Assembly: GCA_010909165.1 (NCBI GenBank)
Contig: MU008159.1
Span: 1,674,001-1,738,000, forward strand
Origin: Anthoceros angustus
Lineage: Eukaryota; Streptophyta; Anthocerotopsida; Anthocerotales; Anthocerotaceae
Length of the DNA stretch: 64,000 nucleotides
Reading direction: 5' to 3'
Part shown: in pieces, positions 1-12,150 of the stretch
How positions within the stretch are numbered: position 1 is the stretch's first letter
How the letters are laid out: each line of letters begins with the position of its first letter
The notes under the pieces: generated by a model
The model's database searches: none
Told to the model about the DNA's origin: nothing
The model's input: only the letters and a program-made list of their open reading frames with translations
Made by a program: the position numbers and the translations under genes

Positions 1-60
1 TCTTCTTTGACTTTTCTGACAAGGCGAGTCGAGTGTTTTATCTGTATCGATTTTTGAATC

Positions 61-1117
61 ATGATGTCTTCATCATCAGAAAACGTCATGTTCAATATCG
101 AGAAGTTAGATGGTACTAACTTCCCGTTCTGGAAAGAACAAGTGTATAATGTTCTAGTGCAGAAAAAGCAGATCAAGCCCATAAAGCTGTTAGGCGTCAA
201 ACCGGATAGTATGACACAAGATGAGTGGAAGGACCTGGATGAGCTTGCTAGATCTACTATCATGCTAACATTGTCAAAAACAGTGTACTTCAATGTGAAA
301 GATAAGACCACGAGTTCTGATGTGGCGGCATGTGACTGTATGAGAAGCAAAGTGCGGCTTCTCGGGTTTATTGGTTGAAAGTGGTGGACTTGAAGATGAA
401 GGAAGGGACGAGGATGTCCGATCATCGAATGATTTCAATACCATTTTCAGACTCTCATCTCAAGGTATCACATTTCCAGTTAGTGAGAGCTATGTTTTGG
501 TCACATTACGGAGAGTTGGGACACCTTTAAATGCACTCGAGTAATTACACTGCTAGTGGTCTTACCATTGTAAATGTAGAAGGTAGCACATTGGCGAGGA
601 GGTGAGCAGGAAAAATATGGAACCTTCAAAAGGTTCCGGTGCCCTCATAGTGAGAGGGAGGTCCCTGCGAAGGGAAACAGCCGGACGAAGCTTTTCTCGT
701 AGCAAATCTTGTAGTCGTAACAAGAATGTGGAGTGTCACTATTGTCACAAAGGGTCACTTCAAAAGAGAGTGCGAGAAGTTCAAAAGGACCAAGGAAAAG
801 AGAAGCGGCGACAAGAAGGCGACTTGAATGTCGAGGTTGGAAGAGTTAAATTACATTGAGGACGGAGATGTCCTTATCTCTTCTTACTTGAATCTTTGCA
901 CAATTAACGGTAGTGGATAGTCATTTATTACGCAATTGGATAATTGACTGCGGTGCATCTTTCCATGTTACTCCTCATAGAGTGGTTTAGCACGTATGAT
1001 GCTACAAGGAAAGGATGTGTTAGGCTTGGAAATAACTCGCATGCGGATCGCGGGCGTTGGTGATGTCTGACTCAAGTTTGACAACATGAGTCTTCCTTCA
1101 TCTTTGAAGGACATTAG
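61..1117 (+). pseudogene. Ty1/copia retrotransposon, 5' half (gag, zinc knuckle, protease), frameshifted
   Basis: The N-terminal 105 codons (61-378) match the copia gag pattern: a KLDGTNFPFWK motif, then Lys-rich sequence and a DEWKDLDELARSTI stretch. The reading frame then breaks. A CCHC zinc knuckle is visible at about 734-773, with two Cys codons in one frame and the Gly-His and last Cys in another, so a one-base shift lies inside it. The protease follows at about 937-1,070: a WIIDCGASFHVTP motif in which the usual catalytic Asp-Ser-Gly reads Asp-Cys-Gly, with an in-frame stop 18 codons after the motif starts. The coding trace stops after an LKDIR motif at 1,103-1,117, where the 16 kb insertion begins. 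The missing continuation is found at 17,234. The element cannot encode a working polyprotein. Confidence 0.85.
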
Positions 1118-1145
1118 AGCAGCGTGCGAAGGGGTTTCTCCGAAA
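1118..1145 (+). repeat. left terminal inverted repeat of the 16 kb element
   Basis: Begins AGCAGCGTGCGAA and runs into GGGGTTTCTCC. This pairs with the right end read in reverse, allowing two small gaps. A second short GAAACCCCTTTT block follows immediately and resembles sequence near the right end in inverted orientation. Confidence 0.55.
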
Positions 1146-1429
1146 CCCCTTTTGCTTCTGAGACGTTCGGACCCCTTTACGCACCGTCGGAAATCCGCAC
1201 TGGAATCAACCTTTTTGGTATTTCTCCCGACATGTCACCCGCAAACATTTCAATTATTGTTGCGATAAACGATATGTCACATTGTGCATCGGAATTACGA
1301 GGGAAAACCATCCAGAGACATTCACGATCAGCTTTTTCCTTCAGACTGGCCACGCTATTTGTGCACAAACTTGTGCGCGCACTCACATTTAAACAGTCTC
1401 CAACAGTTGACAACGGTCTATGTTTCTAG

Positions 1430-4290
1430 CTAGTTTGGCGAATGTTGTCTTTCCGTCCTCGGGACGACGATGTCATCGTTCTCTTGCAGCCGTTGCGGAT
1501 CGTAAATAGCAAGAGGAAGATATGGCGTTTCTCCACCTTGGGACTCGCCAAACCCAAACGTCTCCAGATGTTGGTTGTCCCAAGTAGGGTCGCTTTCTTC
1601 TGGTCTTAGCACTTCTTTCCTTCGGGTTCTTAGGGTTTTCGGACCTTTTTGCCATCTTTCTCCTTCTTCTTGGGGCCCCTGATTGACTCAAGTCTTGAAG
1701 GTCGATGGGTGCGCATGTTCCTTGAACCAAGTGTAGCGTTGCGGCCACAGGCTTAACCGATCTCCCTGCGCCATCTCTTTGGCAAAACCGGATGTCACGT
1801 TTGTGTGGTTTGGTGGTCAACTCTTCCTCGTCAGGAAACACTTCATGGCTGTAATACTGTTCGATGAATATTGTGCTCCTCTGTTCTTGGTCAACAATAC
1901 GGTTCCTCCCTTCGATAATGCATAAGTATTCCACTCCGCTTCCGAGCATCCATCTATAACCCATTCCCTCTTTACGTGAATAGGTCGTATAGCGGGACCA
2001 TCAACCCTATTGGCTTTTGGTAAGGAGAAACAACATGGCCATCGTTGGACACATTCAAAAGTTTCTTCACGCGCTATGTCGAATAAGCGAGCATTGCTCC
2101 AATCTCGCCGCACTATTGGACAATGCGCACTTCCTCATATCTTCAACAGTTGGGTGAACACCATACCCCACATGTCATGTACTCGCAGTTCTCGTAAAGT
2201 CCCTCGTCCGAGACCAAATTGTCTTTCTCCCAGACCATTGTATAAACCCCCCCCTTTTCACACCATTTTCGCAGTGCATTTCGGACATCCTGCATCAGTG
2301 CGGTCCATGCATGAATATCACGGAAAGTCTTGCATTCGGTGATTGTCATGAATCCATCCATTATCTTCTCCAAATCCTCACATGTCATCTCCTTATCCCA
2401 TGTCTCCGATAAATTGCCCCTTGGTAAATCGGCGACCAACGACTTGTATTCTCTTTTCCCCAAGTAGGCAGCCATTTCACGAATATCACCGGTTATTACA
2501 GTAGCGGACCTTTTTGCTTTTGAACATGGAAAATGTCTAGTTTTGCGTCGTTGTCTTCCTCTCACTCTCTCGCAAATCTTCCACCCTCTTCCAATTTCTT
2601 GCCGCATTGATGTGCTCTTTGAAGCTATCGGGTATCATCTTCTCTTTGTACTCTTGCTTGATTATGCGCACGGGATGGAGACGTTCATAGGTGCAACATG
2701 AAGGCGAGTCGCAAACTAGTTTTGCGCACTTGCTAACTCGAGCGGACATACCACAATGTGATCAAACACCGGTTGAAATTTCGCTATATCTTACGGTGTT
2801 GAGTGCCTCGGATATTCTCTCAACCACGCAAATGAATTGCACCTCGGTCGAGCAAAATCATGCGGATGACATTCAACTTCTTGGCCTTCGTTATCCACGT
2901 TTTCATGCCGCTCACGGTCAACTCGCCTTGAATCACTTTCTCCGGTAGACATAATCCTTTCACCGCTTCCCGAGGCATGCCTGAAAACTCTCCAATTGGT
3001 CGCATGCATTGGCTTTATCATCAAATTTGGATCCCAATGCGGCTCGTATCCGGCCCCGTTTTGATTTCCCCTCTTGCTGCCTTTCTTCCGGTTACCTTGC
3101 TCGGGAAGCTCACCCCTCTCCCAAAGATCGAAAACCTCGTCCACCCGTGTCCACACATGAGGCGGGACACTAGCAATGCATAGCAGCAGTTTTCTGGTCG
3201 ACAAGTCGCTGCATTTCTTCCCGATCTGAAGCGTCGCCGATGACGCCTAGCATCCGATATAGATTGTACTTCCAATCCATTGTAATGCTAATACCCTCCT
3301 CAGCTGCGATTTTCATTTCATCGTGAATATACCGGACTTGCTCAATGAAAGACATCCTCTTCCAGAAATCTGCCTTGACATTGTGATCTGTGGCCAGACA
3401 CCGCATCTCTGCCTGGGTTAAGCCTGCATATATATGAGCTTCCATATACTGGAAGTGTGAGTTCTCCGGGTCTTCTGCGTACAGGCGTTGGAACGCATAG
3501 AAGCTGTGGTTCCCACCAATACTCCCATGGTGTACTGCTGCCTTTTCAACTTGTCTTTGTCAAAGACCTCACGCTGCACTCCTTGGATCGATCATACATA
3601 GCAGGAAGTACTCCCTCTTGCGGGTCCCTTTTAATTTCCCGGAGAAGATGTTTTCCCCACGATTCATCCACTCTTCGGATCTAAGCGTCACGAGTAATGT
3701 AGTCTGCGCTTCTCAACTTGGTGATGGCAACCATATCTGTATGCGGAATGCACCTCTTTTTGTGCGCTGACTCTCGAATTTGATGTAACGGGTCCTTATG
3801 CTGTTGCGCTCGCTCTACTCTGTCGTTGTCTTCCTCTTTTCCCGCTTTTGGTGATGATGCGGCCCGTCGCTGGTGTCTCGTCAATGTCATTCCTCTTTCC
3901 TCTTTTCCCTGCTTTCGGTTTACCTTTCGTCCTTGCGGTGGCTGGAACATCGCGTCTACCTCCTTGAGGTTGGTTGTACAGGCTCGCTCCTTCACGATTC
4001 TTTGACCCTCTTGTCCAAACTTTGTAGAAGGCTGGGCATCGTCCAATGCATGGCGATTCTTGGGACATTTGACGTTTTGAGCCACCCTCGCTATGTATAT
4101 CCTCTGTTGTTGTCGTGTGCTTCAACTCGCGGTTGTCGATGCATCTCGTCGTCCTCAACATCTTCATTTGCGGTTTCATGCTCTTCATATTCTCCACTAT
4201 CGTCATCCGAATATCTATACTGCGGTCAAGTACCTCTCATTTCTTGTTCCATTGAATCGTCATCGAATTTCCCATATTGAGCGGTGATGC
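1430..4290 (-). pseudogene. unrecognised ~900-residue protein gene of the 16 kb element, frameshifted
   Basis: On the minus strand a series of open segments runs in one order with only small frame changes: 4,290-3,680 (acidic then Lys/Arg/Gln-rich, with DDDSGEYEE and an NRKQGKEERG stretch), 3,445-3,170 (helical, with FIEQVRYIHDEMK and TMDWKYNLYRMLG), 3,204-2,791 (PPHVWTRVDEVFDLWERG), 3,005-2,820, 2,607-2,143 (EMTCEDLEKIMDGFMTITECKTF and ALRKWCEKGG), 2,113-1,817 and 1,964-1,473 (basic C-terminal tail). Taken together this is one ~900-residue gene broken by several indels. I do not recognise a catalytic motif or family. Its place inside an inverted-repeat element, opposite a DUF7869-like gene, suggests an accessory or transposition protein. 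The first ~300 bp of the gene plus upstream DNA are duplicated at 5,393-5,930. Confidence 0.5.
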
Positions 4291-4512
4291 GGTGCTTTGG
4301 TCGTGGTTGCGAATCGCTTTTCCTAGCCTCTCCATCGCTATCTCGGAGTGGATCGCTTTCACAAGCTTGTTCGGCCATCTTCATCATCATCAACCCGAAC
4401 TATTTCTTTTGGAGCGCATAGTCCCGAATATGCATTACAAAGACAACCACGCCTCCATTAACCATATGCATCAACCAGAAACATCCTTTGTTGACGGGTA
4501 CACAAAGGCGGG

Positions 4513-5379
4513 CACGCGGCGCGCGCACAAGTGCGCGCAGGCGCGCACGCGCGCGCATGCGCGCAGCGCGCAAGTGCGCGCTGTGCGCGCGCTGCGCGCA
4601 CAAGTGCGCGCAGTGCGCGCGCGCGCAGCGCGCAAGTGCGCGCGCACAAGTGCGCGCACTGCGCGCGCGCGCGCGCATGCGCGCGCACGCGCGCGCTGCG
4701 CGCGCGCATGCGCGCAGCGCGCGCAGCGCGCATGCGCGCGCTGCGCGCGCGCATGCGCGCACAAGTGCGCGCGCATGCGCGCGCTGCGCGCACAAGTGCG
4801 CGCACAAGTGCGCGCGCACAAGTGCGCGCACAAGTGCGCGCGCGCATGCGCGCGCTGCGCGCGCATGCGCGCGCTGCGCGCGCGCTGCGCGCGCGCACGC
4901 GCGCGCGCATGCGCGCGCTGCGCGCGCAGCGCGCGCAGTGCGCGCACAAGTGCGCGCGCTGCGCGCGCGCGCACAAGTGCGCGCGCTGCGCGCAAGTGCG
5001 CGCGCATGCGCAGTGCGCGCGCGCGCATGCGCGCGCGCGCGCTGCGCGCGCTGCGCGCAGCGCGCAGCGCGCAAGTGCGCGCGCGCAAGCGCGCCGCTCG
5101 CGCGCGCGCACGCGCGCGCACGCGCGCGCAGCGCGCGCAGCGCGCATGCGCGCGCGCGCGCGCGCGCAGTGCGCGCGCGCAGTGCGCGCTGCGCGCGCAC
5201 GCGCGCACAAGTGCGCGCGCGCGCGCGCGCTGCGCGCGCATGCGCGCACAAGTGCGCGCGCTGCGCGCGCAGGCGCGCATGCGCGCGCTGCGCGCGCACG
5301 CGCGCATGCGCGCACAAGTGCGCGCACAAGTGCGCGCGCTGCGCGCGCGCGCGCGCGCACGCGCGCGCGCATGCGCGCC
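4513..5379. repeat. CGCGCA-type alternating purine-pyrimidine array 1
   Basis: About 867 bp made almost only of GCGC runs joined by CA, TG, CAT, CTG, CAG and ACAAGTG links. The commonest modules are self-complementary, such as GCGCGCATGCGCGC, or nearly so, such as GCGCACAAGTGCGC. No stop codon arises in any of the six frames, which explains the long Ala/Arg/Cys/His ORFs on both strands; these are not genes. Left flank ends ACAAAGGCGGGCACG; right flank is CGATGCATCTCC. Confidence 0.9.
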
Positions 5380-5936
5380 GATGCATCTCCCACGGCTCGC
5401 TCCTTCATGATTCTTTGACCCTCTTGTCCAAACTTTGTAGAAGCTGCTGGGCATCGTCCAATGCATGGCGATTCTTGGGACATTTGAAACGTTTTGAGCC
5501 CCTCGCTATGTATATCCTCTCTGTTGTCGTGTGCTTCAACTCGCCGGTTGTCGATGCATCTCGTCGTCCTCAACATCTTCATTTGCGGTTTCATGCTCTT
5601 CATATTCTCCACTATCGTCATCCGAATATCTATACCGCCGCAAGTACCTCTCTTTCTTGTTCCATTGAATCGTCATCGAATTTCCCATATTGAGCGGTGA
5701 TGGTGCTTTGGTCGTGGTTGCGAATCGCTTTTCCTAGCCTCTCCATCGCTATCTCGGAGGATCGCTTTCACAAGCTTGTTCGGCCATCTTCATCATCATC
5801 AACCCGAACTATTTCTTTTGGACAAACGCCAAAGATAGTCCCGAATGTCCAGATCAGACAACCACGCCCATTAACCATATGCATCAACCGAAACATCCAG
5901 CTCGGCGGTACACAAAGGCGGGCACGTCACGTCCTC

Positions 5937-6357
5937 GTGCGCGCACTGCGCGCGCGCACAAGTGCGCGCGCGCATGCGCGCGCACAAGCGCGCATGCGCG
6001 CGCGCGCACAAGTGCGCGCAAGTGCGCGCACAGCGCGCATGCGCACGTGCGCGCGCAGTGCGCGCGCTGCGCGCGCGCGCACGCATGCGCGCAGTGCGCG
6101 CACTGCGCGCGCATGCGCGCAGCGCGCATGCGCACGCGCGCGCATGCGCGCGCTGCGCGCGCGCGCAGTGCGCGCGCGCGCATGCGCGCATGCGCGCGCA
6201 TGCGCGCGCGCACAGCGCGCAAGCGCGCATGCGGCGCGCGCGCACAAGTGCGCGCTGCGCGCGCGCGCGCACGCGCGCGCGCTGCGCGCGCGCGCGCTGC
6301 GCGCACAAGTGCGCGCACAAGTGCGCGCGCGCAGGCGCGCGCGCGCATGCGCGCGCC
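5937..6357. repeat. CGCGCA-type array 2
   Basis: About 421 bp with the same modules as array 1, but a different order of variants and more CATGCGC links. It sits in the second copy of the tandem unit between the same two flanks, ending at CGATGCATCTCC. Confidence 0.9.
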
Positions 6358-7825
6358 CGATGCATCTCCCAGACTGCGTGATGGTGCAATCACGAAAAAG
6401 TGGGTGGTCGATTCTCTTCGTCCACATACCTTGTCACTTGTCATGGCGTCAAGTCCCGCAGGTCTTGGGTATTGCATCGCCTTGGAATCGGTTGTCGCAC
6501 TCAATACCGGTGACATGCGGTTAGAATTCCTCAAAAGAACTTCTCCTCATTGTGCATATCAAGAGTTTGATTACGCATTGCGGCGGACTTCATACTTCCA
6601 AGCCCATAGAATGTACCCAACCACAATCTTACATGTCCTCAACGCATCCATATACCCGTTCACCCAGGCGGGATGGGATCAAAATTCTCTGTAGAGTCGG
6701 TTCCTTCTTCATGTATGCACCATTCCTTGTCCAAGAGCCTGCTCGATAGATCTGTGCAAATCTCGATCAACACATTTTTCTCACCAGAGAAAGGATTCTC
6801 CAATGTGGTCCACAGCACAATCCGATATCATCGAAAAATTTTGATGCCCATCATCCGGCACGATGCTCCTTGCTTGGCTTGGGCCTCCTGTGATGTCCCT
6901 TGTGAAGGCCACTCTTCCTATCGGATGCTCCTTGTGGGAGGAGAGTCGACTTTCTGACGGTGATGGTCGGATGTTGGTGGTTCATGACCACCACCGAACC
7001 TCCTCTGCTGCACTCTTCCGCTTCCTAAGCTCGTCCTTCGACATTGGCTTCCTTTTGCGTTTTGGAGGTTTGGGTGAGGTTGAGGCTCTACAAAGTTGGC
7101 TGTTTTGCACTTGCGCGTGGGATGGACATGTCATCGCAGATGCACACGTCAAGCATTAGAGGAAAAGCGGAGGCAACCCACCATGCGGAAAGAATGGAAT
7201 GTTGAAGTTGTCTTCATTTCATGAAACAAGCCAAATTATAGATCCGAAACCTGCTATTTCGGCTCCCTTTATAAGGCTCTTCTTCACAAGCCTCAACCTT
7301 CACAACCAAGCAAAAGCATGCCACAAGCAAACACCGGGTGCCTTCCACACCAAGCACCAAGGCCGCGACCCAAACCATGGTGCCTTTCACACCAAGCACC
7401 AAGGGTGCATAACATAAGCCAAGCGTCACCACCGCTGCCACACCACGCGAAGCGGACACCGAGGCCTTTTGTCACCACACGATTTTGGGCGAACACACAC
7501 AGTCGCGAAGACTTCACCGCGGATGCCTTGTGTGCGCGCGCGCGCGCTGCGCGCACGCGCGCAAGCGCGCACATGAGGTTGCCAACCAGAACGAGAGGTC
7601 TCGGCCTATGTCGCTGCGCTCAACCAGCCACCGATTCAAAAATGCTGTTCAAAGCGGAGCCCTTGTGCGGATCGCCTCCAATCAGGATGCAGTCGCCCAC
7701 CAGCAGCGCTCTTGCGTCTCACATGTGCGCATCCGACCCGATTCTGCGCATCACAAAGACAACCACGCCTCCATTAACGGATGCATCAACGAAACATCCT
7801 TTGTTGAGGTACACAAAGGCGGGCA

Positions 7826-8311
7826 CGCGGCGCGCGCACAAGTGCGCGCAGGCGCGCACGCGCGCGCACGCGCGCAGCGCGCAAGTGCGCGCTGTGCGCG
7901 CGCTGCGCGCACAAGTGCGCGCAGTGCGCGCGCGCGCTGCGCGCACTGCGCGCGCACAAGTGCGCGCACTGCGCGCGCGCGCGCGCATGCGCGCGCACGC
8001 GCGCGCTGCGCGCGCGCATGCGCGCAGCGCGCGCAGCGCGCATGCGCGCGCTGCGCGCGCGCATGCGCGCACAAGTGCGCGCGCATGCGCGCGCTGCGCG
8101 CACAAGTGCGCGCACAAGTGCGCGCGCACAAGTGCGCGCACAAGTGCGCGCGCGCATGCGCGCGCTGCGCGCGCATGCGCGCGCTGCGCGCGCGCTGCGC
8201 GCGCGCACGCGCGCGCGCATGCGCGCGCTGCGCGCGCAGCGCGCGCAGCGCGCGCACAAGTGCGCGCCTGGGCGCGCGGGTCTCGGGTACCCGGTCGCGC
8301 TTGTGCGCGCC
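7826..8311. repeat. CGCGCA-type array 3
   Basis: About 450 bp of modules whose order closely follows the first half of array 1, so the two were copied from each other. The right end has a GGGTACCCGGTCGCGCTTGTG linker before CGATGCATCTCC. Confidence 0.88.
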
Positions 8312-9589
8312 GATGCATCTCCGGCACTGCGGTGATGGTGCAATCACGAAAAAAGTGGGTGGTCGATTCTCTTCGTCTACATACCTTGTCACTTGTCATG
8401 GCGTCAAGTCCACCGGTCTTGGGTATTGCATCGCCTTGGAATCGGGTTGTCGCACTCAATACCGGTGATGTGATTAGAATTCCTCAAAAGAACTTCTCCC
8501 TCATTGTGCATATCAAGAGTTTGATTACGCATTGCGGCGGACTTCATACTTCCAAGCCCATAGAATGTACCCAACCACAATCTTACATGTCCTCAAGCAT
8601 CCATATACCCGTTCACCCAGGCGGGATGGGATCAAAATTCTCTGTGTGAGTCGGTTCCTTCTTCATGTATGCACCATTCCTTGTCCGAGGCCCCATTACG
8701 ATAGATCTGCAAATCTCGATCAACACATTTTTCTCGGTAGAGAAAGGATTCTCCAATGTGGTCCACAGCACAATCCGATATCATCGAAAAATTTTGATGC
8801 CCATCATCCAGCCCGATGCTCCCTTGCTTGGCTTGGGCCTCATTGTGATGTCCCTTGTGAAGGCCCACTCTTCCTATCGGATGCTCCTTGTGGGAGGAGA
8901 GTCGACTTTCTGACGGTGATGGTGCGGATGTTGGTGGTTCATGACCACCACCGAACCTCCTCTGCTGCACTCTTCCGCTTCCTAAGCTCGTCCTTCGACA
9001 TTGGCTTCCTTTTGCGTTTTGGAGGTTTGGGTGAGGTTGAGGCTCTACAAAGTTGGCTGTTTTGCACTTGCATGGGATGGACATGTCTCACAACCGCGGA
9101 TGCACACGTCAAGCATTAGAGGAAAGCGGAGGCAACCCGGACCATGCGGGAAAGAATGGAATGTTGAAGTTGTCTTCATTTCATGAAACAAGCCAAATTA
9201 TAGATCCAAACACCGCTCGGGCTCCCTTTATGGAAGGCTCTTCTTCACAAGCCCGGCTCACAACCAAGCATGCCACAAGCAAACACGGGTGCCTTCCACA
9301 CCAAGCACCAAGGCTGCCATGACCCAAACACCATGGTGCCTTTCACACCAAGCACCAAGGGTGCATAACATAAGCCAAGCGGCTGCACCAACCGCGCACA
9401 CTGCGAAGCGGACACCGAGGCCTTTTGTCACACACACGATTTTGGGCGCACACACACCTGGTCGCGAAGACTTCACACAGCCGGTTTTCTGTTCAGCACT
9501 CGCGGTTGCCTTGCGTCCGACACGCCTCCAAGCGCACATGAGGTTGCCAACCAGCAACGAGAGGTCTCTGGCCTATGTCACTTGGGCGC

Positions 9590-12150
9590 CCTCAACCGCC
9601 GATTCAAAGTACAGCGTGCCTGTTCAAAACGCGGAGCCCTTGTGCGGATCGCCTCCAATCAGGATGCAGTCGCCCACCAGCGCGCAAGTGCGCGCGCGCT
9701 CTTCCCTATGTCACTTGCGCTCAACCAGCCACCGATTCAAAGCACACAACTCTTGCCCAACACGCGGATGCCTTGTGTGAAAAAGCACATCGCTCAAGCA
9801 AGCGGACACCGACGCTGGTCTTCCCTATGTCGCTGCGCTCAACCAGCCACCGATTCAAAGCACACAACTCTTGCCCAACACGCGGATTCCTTGTCACCGA
9901 GAGACCCTCAAATCGCAGATGCACATGGGAGATGCACGCCTCCATTAACCGATGCATCAACGAAACATCCTTTGACGGCGGTACACAAAGGCGGGCACGC
10001 GGCGCGCGCGCTGCGCGCGCGCGCGCGCTGCGCGCGCACGCGCGCGCGCACAAGTGCGCGCGCTGCGCGCGCATGCGCGCGCTGCGCGCACAAGTGCGCG
10101 CTGCGCGCAGTGCGCGCTGCGCGCGCGCGCATGCGCGCGCGCGCATGCGCGCACTGCGCGCGCGCGCGCCGCACGCGCAAGTGCGCGCGCACAAGTGCGC
10201 GCGCGCGCACGCGCGCGCGCGCGCTGCGCGCGCATGCGCGCGCTGCGCGCGCGCCGCGCGCGCATGCGCGCGCACAAGCGCGCGCATGCGCGCGCACGTC
10301 CGCACGCATGCGCGCATGCGCGCGCAGCGCGCAAGTGCGCGCTGCGCGCACAAGTGCGCGCGCACAGCGCGCACGCGCGCGCGCGCGCGCAGCGCGCAGG
10401 CGCGCGGGTTCTCATGGTACCCGGTCGCGCTTGTGCGCGCCGATGCATCTCGGCCTGCTCGTGATGGTGCAATCACGAAAAAAAGTGGGTAAGGTCAGAT
10501 TCTCTTCGTCCACATACCTTGTCACTTGTCATGGCGTCAAGTCCACTTGCAGTCTTGGGTATTGCATCGCCTTGGAATCGTTGTCGCACTCAATACCAGC
10601 GGTGATTAGAATTCCTCAAAAGAACTTCTCCCTCATTGTGCATATCAAGAGTTTGATTACGCATTGCGGACTTCATACTTCCAAGCCCATAGAATGTACC
10701 CAACCACAATCTTACATGTCCTCAACGCATCCATATACCCGTTCACCCAGGCGGGATGGGATCAAAATTCTCCTGTAGAGTCGGTTCCTTCTTCATGTAT
10801 GCACCATTCCTTGTCCAAGAGCCTGCTCGATAGATCTGCAAATCTCAGTCAACACATTTTTCTCACCAGAGAAAGGATTCTCCAATGTGGTCCCCGCACA
10901 ATCCGATATCATCGAAAAATTTTGATGCCCATCATCCATGCTCCCTTGCTTGGCTTGGGCCTCCGGTGATGTCCCTTGTGAAGGCCACTCTTCCTATCGG
11001 ATGCTCCTTGTGGGAGGAGAGTCGACTTTCTGACGGTGATGGTGCGGATGTTGGTGGTTCATGACCACCACCGAACCTCCTCTGCTGCACTCTTCCGTTC
11101 CGGGCTCGTCCTTCGACATTGGCTTGTCCTTTTGCGTTTTGGAGGTTTGGGGTTGAGGCTCTACAAAGTTGGCTGTTTTGCACGCACTTGCCGCTATGGG
11201 ATGGACATGTCTGTCAACCGCAGATGCACACGTCAAGCATTAGAGGAAAACGGAGGCAACCCAGACCATGCGGGAAAGAATGGAATGTTCAAGTCGTCTT
11301 CATTTCATGAAACAAGCCAAATTATAGATCCGCAAACCTGCTATTTCGGGCTCCCTTTATGGAAGGCTCTTCTTCACAAGCCCGCAACCCCGAAACTTAG
11401 CACAACCAAGCAAGGCTGCATGCCACAAGCAAACACCGCGGGTGCCTTCCACACCCAAGCACCAAGGCTGCCCGACCCAAACACCGGGTGCCTTTCACAC
11501 CAAGCACCAAGGCCGCATGCGCGCACAAGTGCGCGCCGCACGCGAAGCGGACACCGAGGCCTTTTGTCACCACACGATTTTGGGCGAACACACACAGTGT
11601 GAAGACTTCCACCGGCCGGTTTCTCATGGTTGCCTTGCGTCAAACGCCTCAAGCCGCTGAGGTTGCCAACCAGCGAGGTCTCGCCTATGTCACTTGGGCG
11701 CCTCAAGCCGATTCAAAAGTCAGTGCTGTTCAAAGCGAGCCCTTGTGCGGATCGCCTCCAATCAGGATGCAGTCGCCCACCAGCGCACGCGCGCGCGCAT
11801 GCACATGGGAGATGCACGCCCACGATTCTCGAGCAAAACGCGGATGCCTTGTGTGCGCGCAATCGCTCAAGCAAGCGGACACCAAGAACGCGCGCTGCGG
11901 TCTTCCCTATGTCGCTGCGCTCAACCAGCCACCGATTCAAAGCACACTCATGCCCAACACGCGGATTCCTTGTCGAGACCCTCAAGTCGCAGATGCACAT
12001 GGGAGATGCACGCCTCAAGAGCACACAGTCGCCCACGCCGCTCTTGCCTATTCCACTTGCGCAACCAGCCACTGATTCACAGCACAACACACCTGTCCAA
12101 CACGCGGATTCCTTGTCGAGAGACCCTCAAGTCGCAGATGCAAGTCGCAC
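9590..12150. repeat. ~113 bp minisatellite copies
   Basis: CAACCAGCCACCGATTCAAA or a close variant followed by AACACGCGGATgCCTTGT recurs near 7,620, 9,590, 9,724, 9,840, 11,920 and 12,063. Adjacent copies are about 113-135 bp apart. Copies alternate with CACATGGGAGATGCACGCC segments. No coding function is visible. Confidence 0.6.
9997..10441. repeat. CGCGCA-type array 4
   Basis: About 412 bp of pure array (to 10,408), then the same GGTACCCGGTCGCGCTTGTG linker as array 3 and CGATGCATCTCGG. The variant order differs from array 3 although the flanks are the same. Confidence 0.88.

Larger units (their letters stand above)
3980..6360. repeat. tandem duplication (~1.0-1.4 kb unit) carrying CGCGCA arrays 1 and 2
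   Basis: 3,980-5,392 and 5,393-6,360 begin with the same GGCTCGCTCCTTCA sequence. They share the ~500 bp covering the 5' part of the minus-strand gene, then the same left array flank (ATGCATCAAC ... ACAAAGGCGGGCACG) and a CGCGCA array. The copies differ by small indels and by array length (about 867 versus 421 bp). Confidence 0.75.

Noticed and set aside
4513-10441. CRISPR-like reading of the repeated arrays
   Set aside because: There are no regular unique spacers, no cas genes, and the setting is a plant transposon.
4277-10492. Long ORFs of 130-440 codons rich in Ala, Arg, Cys and His over the CGCGCA arrays, on both strands
   Set aside because: The repeat modules cannot form a stop codon in any frame, so openness carries no information; all six frames are equally open.
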